From NCBI RefSeq assembly GCF_003369915.1, contig NC_046677.1, forward strand, positions 8,680,001 to 8,744,000: a stretch of DNA of 64,000 bases, given 5' to 3'. Numbering within the stretch: position 1 is the first letter of the stretch; each line of letters opens with the position of its first letter. This document shows positions 14,101-26,800 of the stretch, one piece after another. The translations under genes and the position numbers were made by a program. Source of the stretch: Drosophila miranda. Lineage: Eukaryota; Arthropoda; Insecta; Diptera; Drosophilidae. Below the pieces are notes generated by a model, which worked only from the letters and a program-made list of their open reading frames with translations, did not search any database and was not told where the DNA came from.

Positions 14101-17100
14101 TCAACTCAAGAGCGTGAAAAACATTCACAAAAATATTGGCGAAATATAAAATAATTGTTCGCCTCCCCATGGGATAAGCAGCGACGAAACAAATTAAAAC
14201 CATGAAAAACGAGACATAAAGAGGAATACCGAATACCAACTAAAACTGAAAATCCAACAAAAAATGTTACAAATTTTTCTAGGTTTTTTTTTGCTGTCGG
14301 GGCGCTCTGAGATTGCGCAGTCAAAGACCTTCATGCTCGTAATTGGCAGCAGCATACTTAAGCCCAGGCCCCAAAAAAAACAACAAAAAAAGAGCGAAAG
14401 ACGAGAGCCAAAGGTGACTTCCCCGCCGCCGCAGCACAGCAGAATTTCGTGAACATAATTTATGCAAGCGCAAAAAAACAGACAGGAGACAGGGCGACTG
14501 GAGTCAGGACTGAACTGAACTGAACCCTCAGCTGCTAATGAGATTTCATACGGCTTCCAATGCACCCATTCGTTTGTACATATGATAGGCAGCAGCAGGA
14601 GTTGTCCCCTGATCAGTCGAGTCTCTTACCCGAAAACCAAAGCAAAATCCCAAGACAAGACAATGGCCAGAGTTTGATGTCCGAGAAATGGCATGCAATG
14701 AGTGATTTTAACAGGGTGTAAATGGTACGTGCTGATGCTCGAAGAGGAGATGACAGAAAGTGGTAAGGAAAGATATGAATATAAGTAGATAGATTAAATA
14801 GTTCTCAATATGTACGTCACGGTTTAATGGCTGATTACAAGATGACAACAATCATCCAATATTTTCTAAAATTAGATTCTAAGCCCAGTCTTCTACTTTT
14901 TTAATACATAGGAAGATACTTCTTTTGTGGATCTATGGTACATTTGCTCTAGTCCCTTCCACCCCTAAGTACCATTCAGTCTTCCTTTCCTTTCCCTATG
15001 GCTTCGGAGGTATCGACATGGTCTATGATATATTAGCTCTCATTTTTTCCAGCTCTCTTTATTGTCTTTGTAATTGTTAGCAATTATTACAATTCGCAAG
15101 CAACTTTTTGGCATAGGCTTTGGTTACGGCCCAGCGGGTGGCGGATGGCAGTTGGCAGGCGGCTGTCTCGCTTTTTGTCCAGTCCCTCAGGTCCTCTATG
15201 TCTGGATTTTCTCCACATTAAGAGTTCATTTTTTTGCCTGGCGATGTGTTGGTTGGTTGGCTACATGGAATGACGTCAATAAACACATTTTGGCTTTTTG
15301 TTTGCTGCCATTTGGCTCTGGTTTCTGGTTTTTAGTTGAAGTTTTGTGTGGTTTTTTTTATGACACGCTGCCGCGTTGATAATTGTCATTTGGCATTGCC
15401 GGAGTTGTCATCAATCCTCAGCACCGATCGCGGATCGCAATAAACTATAAGTTTTTGTATGGACTTTCGGTAAGCGGCTTTGATTTGTTGGTTCAATGAC
15501 ACAGACATCTTTGGGGTTGGGGTGCCTGGGATTTGATAGCTCATTTAAATTGAACCACGAGGAGAGGGGGGCTAGACTTTTGCACTGCTCGGCTGACAGC
15601 TGACGAGTGCCGACTTTTTGATATGCAAAAACTTTCACCGTGTGTGCCAGGATAAAGAGATTAATTATATGCATTCATTGCAATGGCAATGCAGTTTCTT
15701 GGCCAAGTTTGTGTCTTGAGTCATTCGTTTTTCATTTGCAAGAGAAACTCATCGCTTGATGGCTTTGTTAAAGAGGATTTTAAACCGAAAAATCTCTTAA
15801 GCTTATTGGTTTTTGTCAGCTTACAAAACAAAACTTTAATTTAGCATTCAATGAACTTTTGATCAGTCATAGCAAAAAATCCATTCAATGATTCATCGCG
15901 AACAAGCCTCTACAATTAATAAATAAAATTTTTATATACTTTTTGATGAGTGAATAAAATGTAGTATTTGTTAGATTGAACTTGTTTATGATCAGATTAA
16001 AAAGCCATCAAAATATCACTCAAAGCGCCCTCAATAAATTCTATTCACATACAATCCGTGCCGCCCTGCCCTACACTAGATTTTCTCTTATAAATTATTT
16101 AATGACTCAAAGGGAAATTTGCATTTTTTATACACCAAAAACAAAGCCAACACCCACTAAACTTACAGCACAGTCCCTCCCTCCAGTCTCTGGCCATTAT
16201 GCATATCTAATGAAGGCATTAAATGTTTAATTGCCAGGCAGCGTTGGCCAACTCTTTAGAGTGCAGAGATATGCAGATGCATACATTTCGAGAAGCCGAG
16301 GAATCTCCTGAACAAATTAGTGGAATTTTCTCCATTTGCATGTCTGTTGCATGGCAAAGACTTTTCGCAATGCGACCGACCATAAGCGACCGAACAAAGA
16401 GCCTAATTGAAGGTAATTTAAATTGATTAAACATGTCTATAGGTTGGGCCTACCATCCGCTAAGACTCCGGCTCTGACTCCGCTCTGTGTCAGTATCTCT
16501 GTGCCTGAGGCTTTTTGTGGAGGTGTTTGTTTGCTGCACTTTTTGGCTGCTCTTTGATTTTGGCATTGTCTCGGTACAAAAACAAATGAAAAATGATACA
16601 AGAAAAACGCGGCTCGGCTCGGCACGGCTAGGCTCGTGTGGGTCGTTTGGCAGTTGTGATGATGATGGGTGGGTCACAAGCTATCAACAGCACCACACGG
16701 CACCACTCGACACCACTCGGCACCACACAACATACACTGTGTGGGGTATTCGTTAAGTATGGTAGCATGTTCTGAGGTGTTTATGGTTTAATTAGGCCTA
16801 CTGCTGCTGCTGAGCATGATGAAAAATGAAAGGACCGAAATCATATAGCACTAGAATATAATTTAAATACCAGTGGGATGCCTAACATTGCGGCTAAAAG
16901 AAGCCTTCTGGCTGAGATCATCTTAGCCAAAAGCCGACCTTGGCCAAGCCTAGAAATTGCAACCCGACGAGCCGTCTCTTCTATGAATCACATTGTGGAC
17001 ATCCTGTTCAGTCCCCTTAAAAACCTAATGCCAAATGATAAATATTTTGCTTGGCAGAGTTCATTGGAAGCGCTTTGGGTTGGCTTGAAATTGAATTATA

Positions 17101-19039
17101 AAGAATTATGCTTTTTTTCAGTTGGGTTTCATTTTTGTTTTTTATTTTTGTTTCAGCCATAAAAGGCAAAGCTAATAATTATGACTTTGAAACGTTTTCG
17201 GTATGGCTTTCGTTGGAATCTCCGGACAACACGAAATATTTTGACACAATAATAGAAATAAATTTCAATTGTGCACAAAATAAAGTGCAAAAATATCATT
17301 AAAAACGTGTGAGAATACAAAATACGAAAATTCTACAAAAATTTAATTTTTGGTCAACAGTTAACATTAAACAAATTTTTGGGGATAAAAAGGGTGTGCA
17401 AAATTGTGTGTCTGAAGCGATTTTGGCATACAAAATGAGAGAGTGGAATATTTCAAAATTAATGGAATTTCTTTCATTTAATTTTTAGGTATTCCTTGAG
17501 GCACATTAAAACGCCAGCATACCCTGCTGATATCCCAGAGGGAAACCAACCGTCAGCATAATTAAAAAGTATCTCGCTGTGGTGTTGAAATGGTTTTAAT
17601 GTCAACCTCCGGTTGGCTGCCACTGCCACAAGTTCTAACTCTCTGACATTCAGCTCCAGCGATAGAGACTGACAAAAAGGCAGGCGCGTGCCCATAAATA
17701 TATATACCTATGCTCCTATGTATGAATGTACAAATGTATATACCCATTCTATATGTAAAGAAATCAAGTATTATAGCTGCTTTTTTTTGACGAGGTAATG
17801 CAATATGCCATAAGCTTTGAGTTCCGCGCCCAGTTTTTGTTCGTTTCAATATCTTTCGGAGGTGACAATTGGGGCCAACACCTTTTCAGCCCAAATGGTA
17901 ATTTGCACTAATGCATGCCACAAGCTACTGAGCCTCTAATGCGACATTTGTGGGCCTCGCAATCAAATCATTCGATATATGGTAGACATAAATCAGATAT
18001 TTCCTCTTTCCTGCCGGGGAAATTTTACTTGAGCTCTGTTCTCAGTTCTCAAAAGAACTAAAAAACAGAGACAAATATCCCCATATGGAGTGTAAGACTG
18101 GATCTAGTCTTGGGGTCTGGTCTGGACAATCTGATGACTAATGGGCAATCTGTGATATGATGTGAACTCATGCCTGGGCACTAGAATCATTGAACCTTCT
18201 ATAAATGATTCATTGAATCGAGTTAGGTTTTGTTTAACCAAAGAAATATATATTCCCTAATGAGCTCTGATGATGGAAATAGTCGAAATTTCATATCACT
18301 CCGAATACGAATAATATGAAGATCCAAATAATTAACTGAGAGAAATAGCTTTGAAAGTCAGACAAAGAAAATATTCTTTTCCATTGTTATTGACTTTAAA
18401 ATGGAGCAAGAAATGGAGAGAAATGGAAGGGGGTTTTTGCGAGTCACAATTATGAGAATGATGGGAAAGGTTTTCTTCATCTAAAAGAGAATGTAATTCT
18501 TTCATTTGTTGTGTTGGCTAATTCGGATTATACAGATCATTTTCATAAAAGTCAAGATACTCGTATAGTCTGCGGTAGTCAATGAACTCTGCTTCATGCC
18601 AACGCTATTTTATTAGAAACTACTGTAGGTAAATCTATGAAGCCCACTTTGTATTTTTTTTTTTAATAACTGTACCATATACCGATCATTTTACCAGCAG
18701 TTAATATTAACATCTTAAATTAGGTCTGTATACTATGGTACATATAGTTCTCAGATCTCGAAACCCTAATTGGAGCCTCGCTCACACATAATTTGCTACT
18801 AAATATATTGCATCATCGAGTCTCGTTAACTTAAATCTTTGTTTTGTTTTTCTGATATTATAAAGCAATTTTCCTCTCTTTTTCTTCCCCCCAAAAAAAT
18901 TGGCAATCTCCAATCAACGACAATTTCCATGCCAGTTACAATGCTTATACCGTATAGTAATAGACAATAATTTATTGCTCGATGCTGACAAACAAAATGT
19001 ATGCTTAAATAAATCAAAAAGAGACGAATTGCACCGTAC
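8161..19039. other. Non-coding DNA, no gene recognised
   Basis: The block holds the third copy of the 22-base motif (8,242-8,263), an AT-rich hairpin built on AATTTGTAT/ATACAAAT (9,075-9,135), CAG/AGCAGC-rich tracts (10,270-10,400), a GAAA/CCG-rich tract (14,390-14,450), and a GGCTC plus CACCACTCG tandem-like tract (16,604-16,735). A minus-strand ATG in a good fly context (AAAAAATG at 13,992-14,000) is followed after 30 bases by a GTAAGT donor (13,959-13,964). That could be a short coding first exon but is far too small to call. No transposon with intact ends was seen. Confidence 0.55.
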
Positions 19040-20235
19040 CTGTCCGCGCGATAGTGGAGCGTGTTGATATCTCTTTTTAGTATGGGTCCCCGTGACTCCA
19101 TGTGTCCGTCCACTGAAGGCGTTTCAGATTATATTTTATTTAACTTTATTTTCATTATATTCTGGTCCGATCCGATGCAAAAGCGGACGGCAGCAGCAGG
19201 CAACATCAATGTCGCTTGGCTGCTTTTTTGAATGTATTCACCAGCACTCACACACGCATTCAGCGACACAGACAAGGGGCTCAATGAATCAATGACAATT
19301 CGACAAACCAAACCAACGAAAAAACGCGTGGTACAGGGGAGTTTTTTTGTGTTTTTTAGCTAAATAAAAAAACGCGTAGTCAGCCAAGCAATGGACAAAA
19401 AAATTATTGAAAATATTTTATTATAAATTTCAATGATTTTTTGTTGTTTCTGTGGGCGATGCAGTCGACCAACAGCTGTTGCCTGATTGAGAGAGGCAGA
19501 GCAGAGGCCCAAAAAGCTTCTGCGCTGCGTTGCACTTGAGAGAGCATGCAACACGAGAGTCTGAGTCTGAGTATACCCTTTCCCTTTTCTTGGGCTTGGG
19601 TTTTGGCTTGGCCTTTTGCTTTTCTTTTTCAGTGTGTCTCTGATCTTTCACTTTCTTTGCAATTCGGAACTGTTGCTGCTTAGTCTCTGAGACCGACTAA
19701 AATGAGTGCCTGGAGGAGGGGTCTGTCCTGGGGTCTTGAGTTGCCTCCGTTTTGCATTTCACACTCAACGCTTGGCTTCACTTGAATTCGCGTCGGCTGT
19801 GTCGGGTCGGGGCTCACTCAGACATCAGTCACAACAATCTACAATTGTTTAATGTTTACTCTTGTTTTTTGTTCCCCTTTTTTTTATGCTTTTGTATATT
19901 TTTAATGTGTTTTAATATTGTATCTACTCGCGTATAAACACAGATACATCTATATATATACACTGTGTGGTGTATATATATATATATATATAAATATATT
20001 CTTTTAGACGAACTCGTTTTGATATGTGTGGAAGTGTACTTTTGGCTGGGAAAACCGAACCGTTTGTCTCGCACGCCAACGCTATACTAAAAGAGTTTCG
20101 AGCTGGGACCAGGCATTAAATAAGCCTCCGTCTGACACCTGGCTATACCTTTACCTCGGTCTGTGGCTGGGGCTGGGGCTCTGCCTCTACCTCTGAGTCT
20201 GGCTCTGAGTCTGTGTCTGGGATGATGTCAGCGCT

Positions 20236-20269
<34 letters not shown>
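20236..20269. repeat. GA dinucleotide microsatellite
   Basis: AGAGAGAAAGAGAG followed by a GA run. GA runs are binding sites for GAGA factor in flies, so it may have a regulatory role; another GA run lies at 483-503. Confidence 0.9.
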
Positions 20270-20749
20270 TAAAAGCCACAAACGTATGCCAAAAGAGCTT
20301 CATGTTAAAAGAGAATCTAGCTTGGGCTGCGCTCTTTGGCTCAGTTAAATTAATTTATTATTATTATGAGTACTCGTACAATGATAACCATACCCACATA
20401 CAATGTTTTAAGTCATTGTAATAAATGTTGATTTATTGTCTCTGGCTTTAAAAGGTGCTGCACAATAAAGGTTTAATAACCATTGAGAGATTTCTATGGA
20501 TGTACATTTTTATAAATGAAGTCATTCCCATATCTTTTATATGCAATTTAACTGCACCTTGAAGTATATTTCAGAAGAAACACAACTTAAGATCAGAAAA
20601 TCTTCATCTACTCTTTCAGCTTTCTGCTCGTTGATTGAGCAGCTTGACAACCCTATTCGAGGCCCCTCTCTTTGGGATCACCGCTATCTCTTTGAGCCGG
20701 CTTTTTGTTGGCTTGTTTTTGTCTCTACAAAACCGGCATTTTCAGCGTA

Positions 20750-20811
20750 ACGTAAACACATTTAACGTCCCACGTAAGAGGAGCACGTAGTGCCAGTTAA
20801 CGTTATAACGT
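20750..20811. promoter_or_regulatory. Cluster of six ACGT cores, possible bHLH-PAS sites
   Basis: ACGT occurs at 20,750, 20,765, 20,772, 20,785, 20,800 and 20,808. Two read CACGTA (TACGTG on the other strand), the central-midline element bound by Single-minded or Trachealess with Tango in flies. Site identity is inferred from the core only. Confidence 0.3.
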
Positions 20812-23800
20812 AAAAGCTCCAGTGAGATTCAATGTGATTTTTGAAGTGTGCGCTGCCATTGAACTAATCATTATAAGTCTTGCACTCAAATTTTTGGCAT
20901 TATTAAAAATAATTTTTCATCTTATTTTCGAGTGTGGCTTTGGTATTGGCTAATAAAACATTTATGACTTTTGGCCATGTGTGCTGTGAACAAATTAAGC
21001 CATTAATTAGAACAACCAGTCAACAGAAAAACAAAAACAAAAATACAAATACGTATGCGTACACGCTCAATGCTGAACGTGGGACGAGAGCCCAATGCAG
21101 TCTAGACTGATTACTGGGGAGGTTGGGGTTGGGGCTGACAACCCTACCTCCAACCAACACTCGCGACAACACGCACGCAAGGCACACAAGGCATGTGGCA
21201 AGAGAGAGGGGCAGACAATATGCATGTCAAGTTCAGGCACAAGTAAGGTCTCTCCACGCACTCGGGCATGAAGATCGAACGCCTCGGATCAGTTCTCTAA
21301 CAAAACATCTCAAAGTATCAGCCTCCGACTTTGACTACGGGCTAAAAGCCCTTCAGTGGGTGGCAGCTGAAACAGAAACAGCTGAAAGCTTGGCAAAGAC
21401 TTGGGCTTGCTTTTGGTTGTTGTTGGTTACTGGCTGCCCTGAGGCTTAGCCCTGGCTTTCGCTACACGCGCCACTTGACCCTTTGGGGGTCTGCGGGTTC
21501 AAAAACGTGGCTTCGGCTGCCGCATTCGCAATGCAATTGAAATTGGATTTGGATTTGGCTTTTGGGTTTTTTTTCGGTCTGTCTGGGATCTGGGATTCGT
21601 TGCAGTCCAAATGTTGTCACGCCGTTCTGTTTCTCCTTCTTTCTCTCTCGAGCTGTCTATCTCTCCCCTCTCTGTAGTTGAGTACAAATTTCGGAACAAA
21701 TCGCATTTGAAAGTTATGCCACAAATTTATACTGGCTGCTGTTAATACCAGGCCAACAAATTGCATTGAATTATTCCTCTTTTTTCCCTCTTTGATAGTC
21801 GTTCTTTATCGTATTTCTTGGAGTTGTATCTATTTGGTGCAACTAAAGACAAGTTTATAAAAGAAAGAGACTGGACAAAGTTGGTGCAAATTTTAAGGAA
21901 ATTTAATAGATGTTAAAAATTAAAATCTCCCTGAAATAGATCTTAAGACTGAAAATAATATTTAACCATTAAATATGAATAAGTTTCTTAGTAAAAAGTC
22001 GAGTATTGAATGCCTTCCGATGCGAAAAGACTTTAAGACGAAAGACTCTCAGGTTTCCATTTTCTTCCTAAAAGAAAACATACGATTTTCCTTTCTAAAT
22101 TAAAGAAATCCCATTTCAGAATCCCATTATTTCAGAACAAAGGAGTATATATTGGCCAAAAGTTCAAAAGTCAATGACATTACCAAAGGCAAACGACACA
22201 AAATTAATGAGGAAACGTCACACATTAATGCATAAACTGATGGGCACTAAATGGGCGTGACTACATATACGATTATATCTATCACTCTCCATCACTTGGT
22301 CCACGTGCCAAAAAAATCACAAAAATATTTAAATACATATAACCGAAAAAAACCAAAAACAAATATTTTTGTATGTTCGTTTGCGCGTTGGGGCGCTTCC
22401 TCAACAAATTGTTGTACGTGTTTTGACAATCTTCCTGAAATTTACTAGAGGGTGCATGCTTGACTAATTGTTGGCCACAAAAAAAGACCGAAAATTACGG
22501 GTAGACTAGAAGATCCAAATACCCTGGAGCTGTGAGGTGCAACTTTTAACTTGAGAACAAAGGATAGCAAAAGGATACAGCAACATAATCCTTCTAAAGG
22601 TCATGTCTGTGCAGCGGTTTCGATAGAATTGCATTCCATGTGATAATTGTCTACATTTTCTATATGTAATAATTAGTAAAATTCTTTATGCTTCTTTATT
22701 CTTTTTGCCATATGCTTGTCCAATACCATAAGACCCTCTTTAAGGGGTATAAAAACACACAGAAAAATGTTTAATTAGCCGCAAAGCAAAGCGAAGTGGC
22801 AAACAGATTTTTTTTCTCGTTTGATGTCGGTTATAGAGACACCCCCTGGTAATGGGTAAAGGTTCATCTGTTGAAGCTCGTGGTTTCCGGTGCCGCCTCT
22901 CAAAAAGACAATCCAAATACATATTAAAATTAAATATTAGCTTTATTTAAAACGTTGTTTCCTATCAGTAGATTGTAGGAAATTAATAAAATGAATATGA
23001 TACATTGAGTAATCTCTGAGATTTATATTTACAAATACACGATGCGGTATTTCAACCATTTAATACTTTCCACAATTTGGCACAAGTGTTTCATGTCAAA
23101 TTCGAGATTATGTTTGATTTATGTCTGCATATACAACATTTACTATAGGTACGTGCCCTTTCTGTCAAACACTCTTCTTATATTTATGAGACATTTATGG
23201 TGGGAATATGTTTTGAATATTTAATTAGAGTTTGCTATGTGCCATCGCGGCTTTGGCCGCGCGCTAGATTTAAACATGATTTTGTTGTGTGGGGGTTGCA
23301 TGCATAATTATTAATGTTTGTGGATACAATGCAGGGGCATTGTTATACACACAATAGGAAGGTGTCCTAAATGTGGAGCAGTAGAAGTGACAAAGCAATG
23401 GTGTCATTCGACAAATGGTCGAAGTCTTACGGTTGGAATGTCTTTCGCGGAATATTGGATGTGGGGTAACTTATCCAGGAGCATTTCAAGCATTTTCCCT
23501 CCACTTTAGATATGTACATTTATTTTCTTATTCGCAAATTGAGCCATATTGTGCTCAAAAACTATTTGCCAAAAAATTGGCTGTCAAGTAGTTCGGTTTA
23601 ACTCACGTTTAACCCCTTAAACTCTGAACTAGGCTAATCAATGTTCATCTCCAGACCTGATGTGTGTCTGTGTGGCATGCCCCCAGCAGCCAGCTGACAG
23701 GGCAGGCATGTTTTAGGTCTGCTAGAGCTGTTGCAGCTCACATGCTTATAAGCAAATACTTTGGTGCATACATAACACATTGCTGACCCAATTTGAGACT

Positions 23801-26800
23801 CGCCTGGGCCTGCAACCTTTTAAAGAGCTACGATTACATGTTTCAGACCAAAACTATTAAATGGTGCACCCAAAACAGGCTAGACGCAGACACCAATAAG
23901 CAGCGGCAAATGCAGAGGCAGGTTAGAGCAGTCTCTGATTGAGTGACTGCCAAGAAAACCACTATCGATTCTTTCCAAAATACAGAGCAAATTAAAGAGA
24001 AAATGTATAGCTTAATATACTTAAAATATTTCTTCATTGCAATGCTTTGATTACGTGGACTCTTCGTCTAGGTGATCCAATAACATGCCTAACTGCTATG
24101 TGAAACTGAAAGTTGTTCGCCAAACACCACCAATATTCCAAGCGAAGAGCTTCCTTCCGGTCCTGTCCACGCAGTTCATGTGTCTATTTTTCGACCACTT
24201 AATTAATTGAAACATTGGATGTATGCTTGTCTGATATTCCAATGGATTTCCTACTGGATCCCACTGAAGAAACAGAAAAGAACGATACAAAATCTCAGTC
24301 ATTGAGAGATTCTGCAGAGCCAAGTCAAATAGTTTAGGCCATATACAGGCAAACAAATTGGCTTCCTGCTGGCCATCCGAAATGGCCAAGACCACATCTA
24401 TGCTATGGCTAAAATAAACAATTTAATTATAAATAAATAATTAAATAAATGCCAAATGCCCAACACGGGTACAGCCAATTTACATGCCTTGTAAATCGGC
24501 ATTTGTTCTGTTCTGTTCGATGCTATAAATAAAATTCATATAAATCAGTCAGTCAAACGATTTTGGACAAGTTCAAGTTTCTGTAGAGATGCGACAATAT
24601 CCACATACAGTGCGTTTCATAGCTAAAGAAACCAAGTTCATGAACCCTATTTATGTTTAAAGAAATAAATTATCGATTATCGATTATATAATATTTAATA
24701 TAATATAATATATTTAATATATAATATTCATAATAAAAGTTAAATTATTATTATTATTAATGGGCCTTACAGTTTTGTGTGTATCTGCATATTTTGCGTA
24801 TAGGCTGTCAGTGGATCGATCTGTGCCTTATATGGCAACTGGACCATGTGGCAAAACTGAATATCAATTCGAGTTCGAATCTGAAATTGTTCAAGCCTTT
24901 GGCTCGTCTCAGTCTCAGTCTCTGTCTGAGGCCCCCACGCGTGTTAATTACAAATTGTTTGTGGTGTTGCCTGTGGCTCAGAGTATTGTCGTTGTCATTG
25001 TATGCTTCTTACCATTGTGGGTATTATTTTGTAGTATACGAGTAGTTTTTCTATATTTTTAATTTTATTCTTCTCTCTAGTTTGAGGCGCGCAACTTGTG
25101 TCACATTTAGAGGCAGCGTATTTATCATGTCAGTAATTAATCAATGGAATTTTATTAATTTTATGCAAGTAAATGCGCTAAGCAGAGGGTTGTTTCATGA
25201 GTTGTTGCTTGTAACAATTTGTCTGATAGATTTTGGAAATAATAATGGAAGACGAAACCTAAATTGAATACATCCTTATCTATTATTTTAGTCTCTAAAA
25301 ATTCTACAAATATGTGTCAATTGTCTTGTCTAAAATTGTCTGTTTAAAATCATCGAGTATGACGACTGACTGACAGACCATTTAAGCCGTAGATATACGA
25401 TTTTCAAGTTATGCTCAATGCGGTGGGTAGCAGGCTCAGTTTAGACACCAATCTACAATTTTATTTATGCATTTTTTTGTATTATCTCTTTTTCGTGTAA
25501 TTATTCAACTCATTTTCATTGGGGAGCCCAGCAAAGTTTCTTCATCTTCTACTCGACTACTCGTGCAGTACTACTGTGTACGCATGCTATAAAGACTGTC
25601 CAAGTCAGTCGTCAGTTACTCAGGCAGTCAGTTATTCATTAGGCCTCCGTAAATGGTCAGGGAAAAATACTTCAATTGTTAAATGGCTAAATGCGAATTT
25701 CTTGTTTCTTGTAGGAAAACAGCGAAAAGGAGAGCCTGCTGCTGTCATGCTCTATGATCTAATCGAATGGGTCGATAAGATACATGTTGAAATGGATCAT
25801 TGAACTAGGTATGGGGGTATCCATAAGGAAATTGCTGAAGAGAGAGAGGAAACTATATAGATGTATCCCAAAAAGTATTCTTTCTATGAAGATACTAAGC
25901 TTCAAAATAGTTTTGATAAGACTCACTGGTTATTACAGTATTGGGGAGGCTAAGAAGTGGTGTTAGTAAACTTCGTTTATTGTGCCTAGGGAATTTATAA
26001 ACATGTAATGTAATCACGTGATTGATTCCTTGGCCACAAAAAGTGCATCTCCATATAATAAGTACTTCCCTTACACATTATCAGATTCCCCGCTCTACTT
26101 TGGGCCTTATTATATAATCCAATTAAGATTGGGAAATGTTGGGTTTAAGGCAATATTAAATGTAACCCACCAGACGGCATTGTGGATAATTAAACACTGT
26201 TAATTGCAGTTGTAAGTCAAACTTAAAGGGGGCCAAAAGTAGGCGTTTCTACTGTCTCTGGGGCTCACTTATTTATTTTTTTTGTTGGTTACCCAATGGC
26301 GAGGAGTAGGTCCGAGGCAAGAGCTGTTACAATTGCGCACTTCATTTGTGCCACGGGTCTTGGAGGCTGTTTCACCTACATTTTGGTTAATTATGCGGCC
26401 CATTAAGCTCAATGAATACGAAAGATACTCCGTACTGCCAGAGAGAGAGATGGCAGCAAGTGTTGGGGGCATGAAGGTTGGGAAATACTCTATACTATAT
26501 GAGACAATTGTCTCTGAGCAGCCCACATCCGAGAGGAGAGAGAGATATATCCCTCACAGAGTCTTGGAGTCTCGACTGCTCTCTGTCTGAATCTATTGTT
26601 GTCGCTGGTCTACGCTGATGGCATCATTTCAGCAGCTTCACCAAATCTGCAATGCCTGCTCTTTTGTAATTTAACATTTTGGCTGGTGGGAAGCTCACCG
26701 ACTGCCAGACTGACTGACTGACTGCCCTGGCTGCTCCCTCATAGACACTCAAAGTTCGTCGCTTAAGTCTTTCTCCCATTTAATTATTCATTCATTTGTG

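Noticed and set aside
19040..19114. Possible small minus-strand exon ending AG/GTACGG
   Set aside because: The acceptor side has a poor pyrimidine tract, two frames are open, and no partner exon was found.
22660..22760. ACCCTCTTTAAGGGGTATAAA, similar to a DINE right end
   Set aside because: The conserved core and GTCY run that should precede it are absent, so the similarity is too short to call.
24596..24640. ACAGTGCGTTTCATAGC block resembling a Tc1-type transposon end
   Set aside because: No matching inverted end was found nearby and the flanking sequence is only AT-rich repeats.
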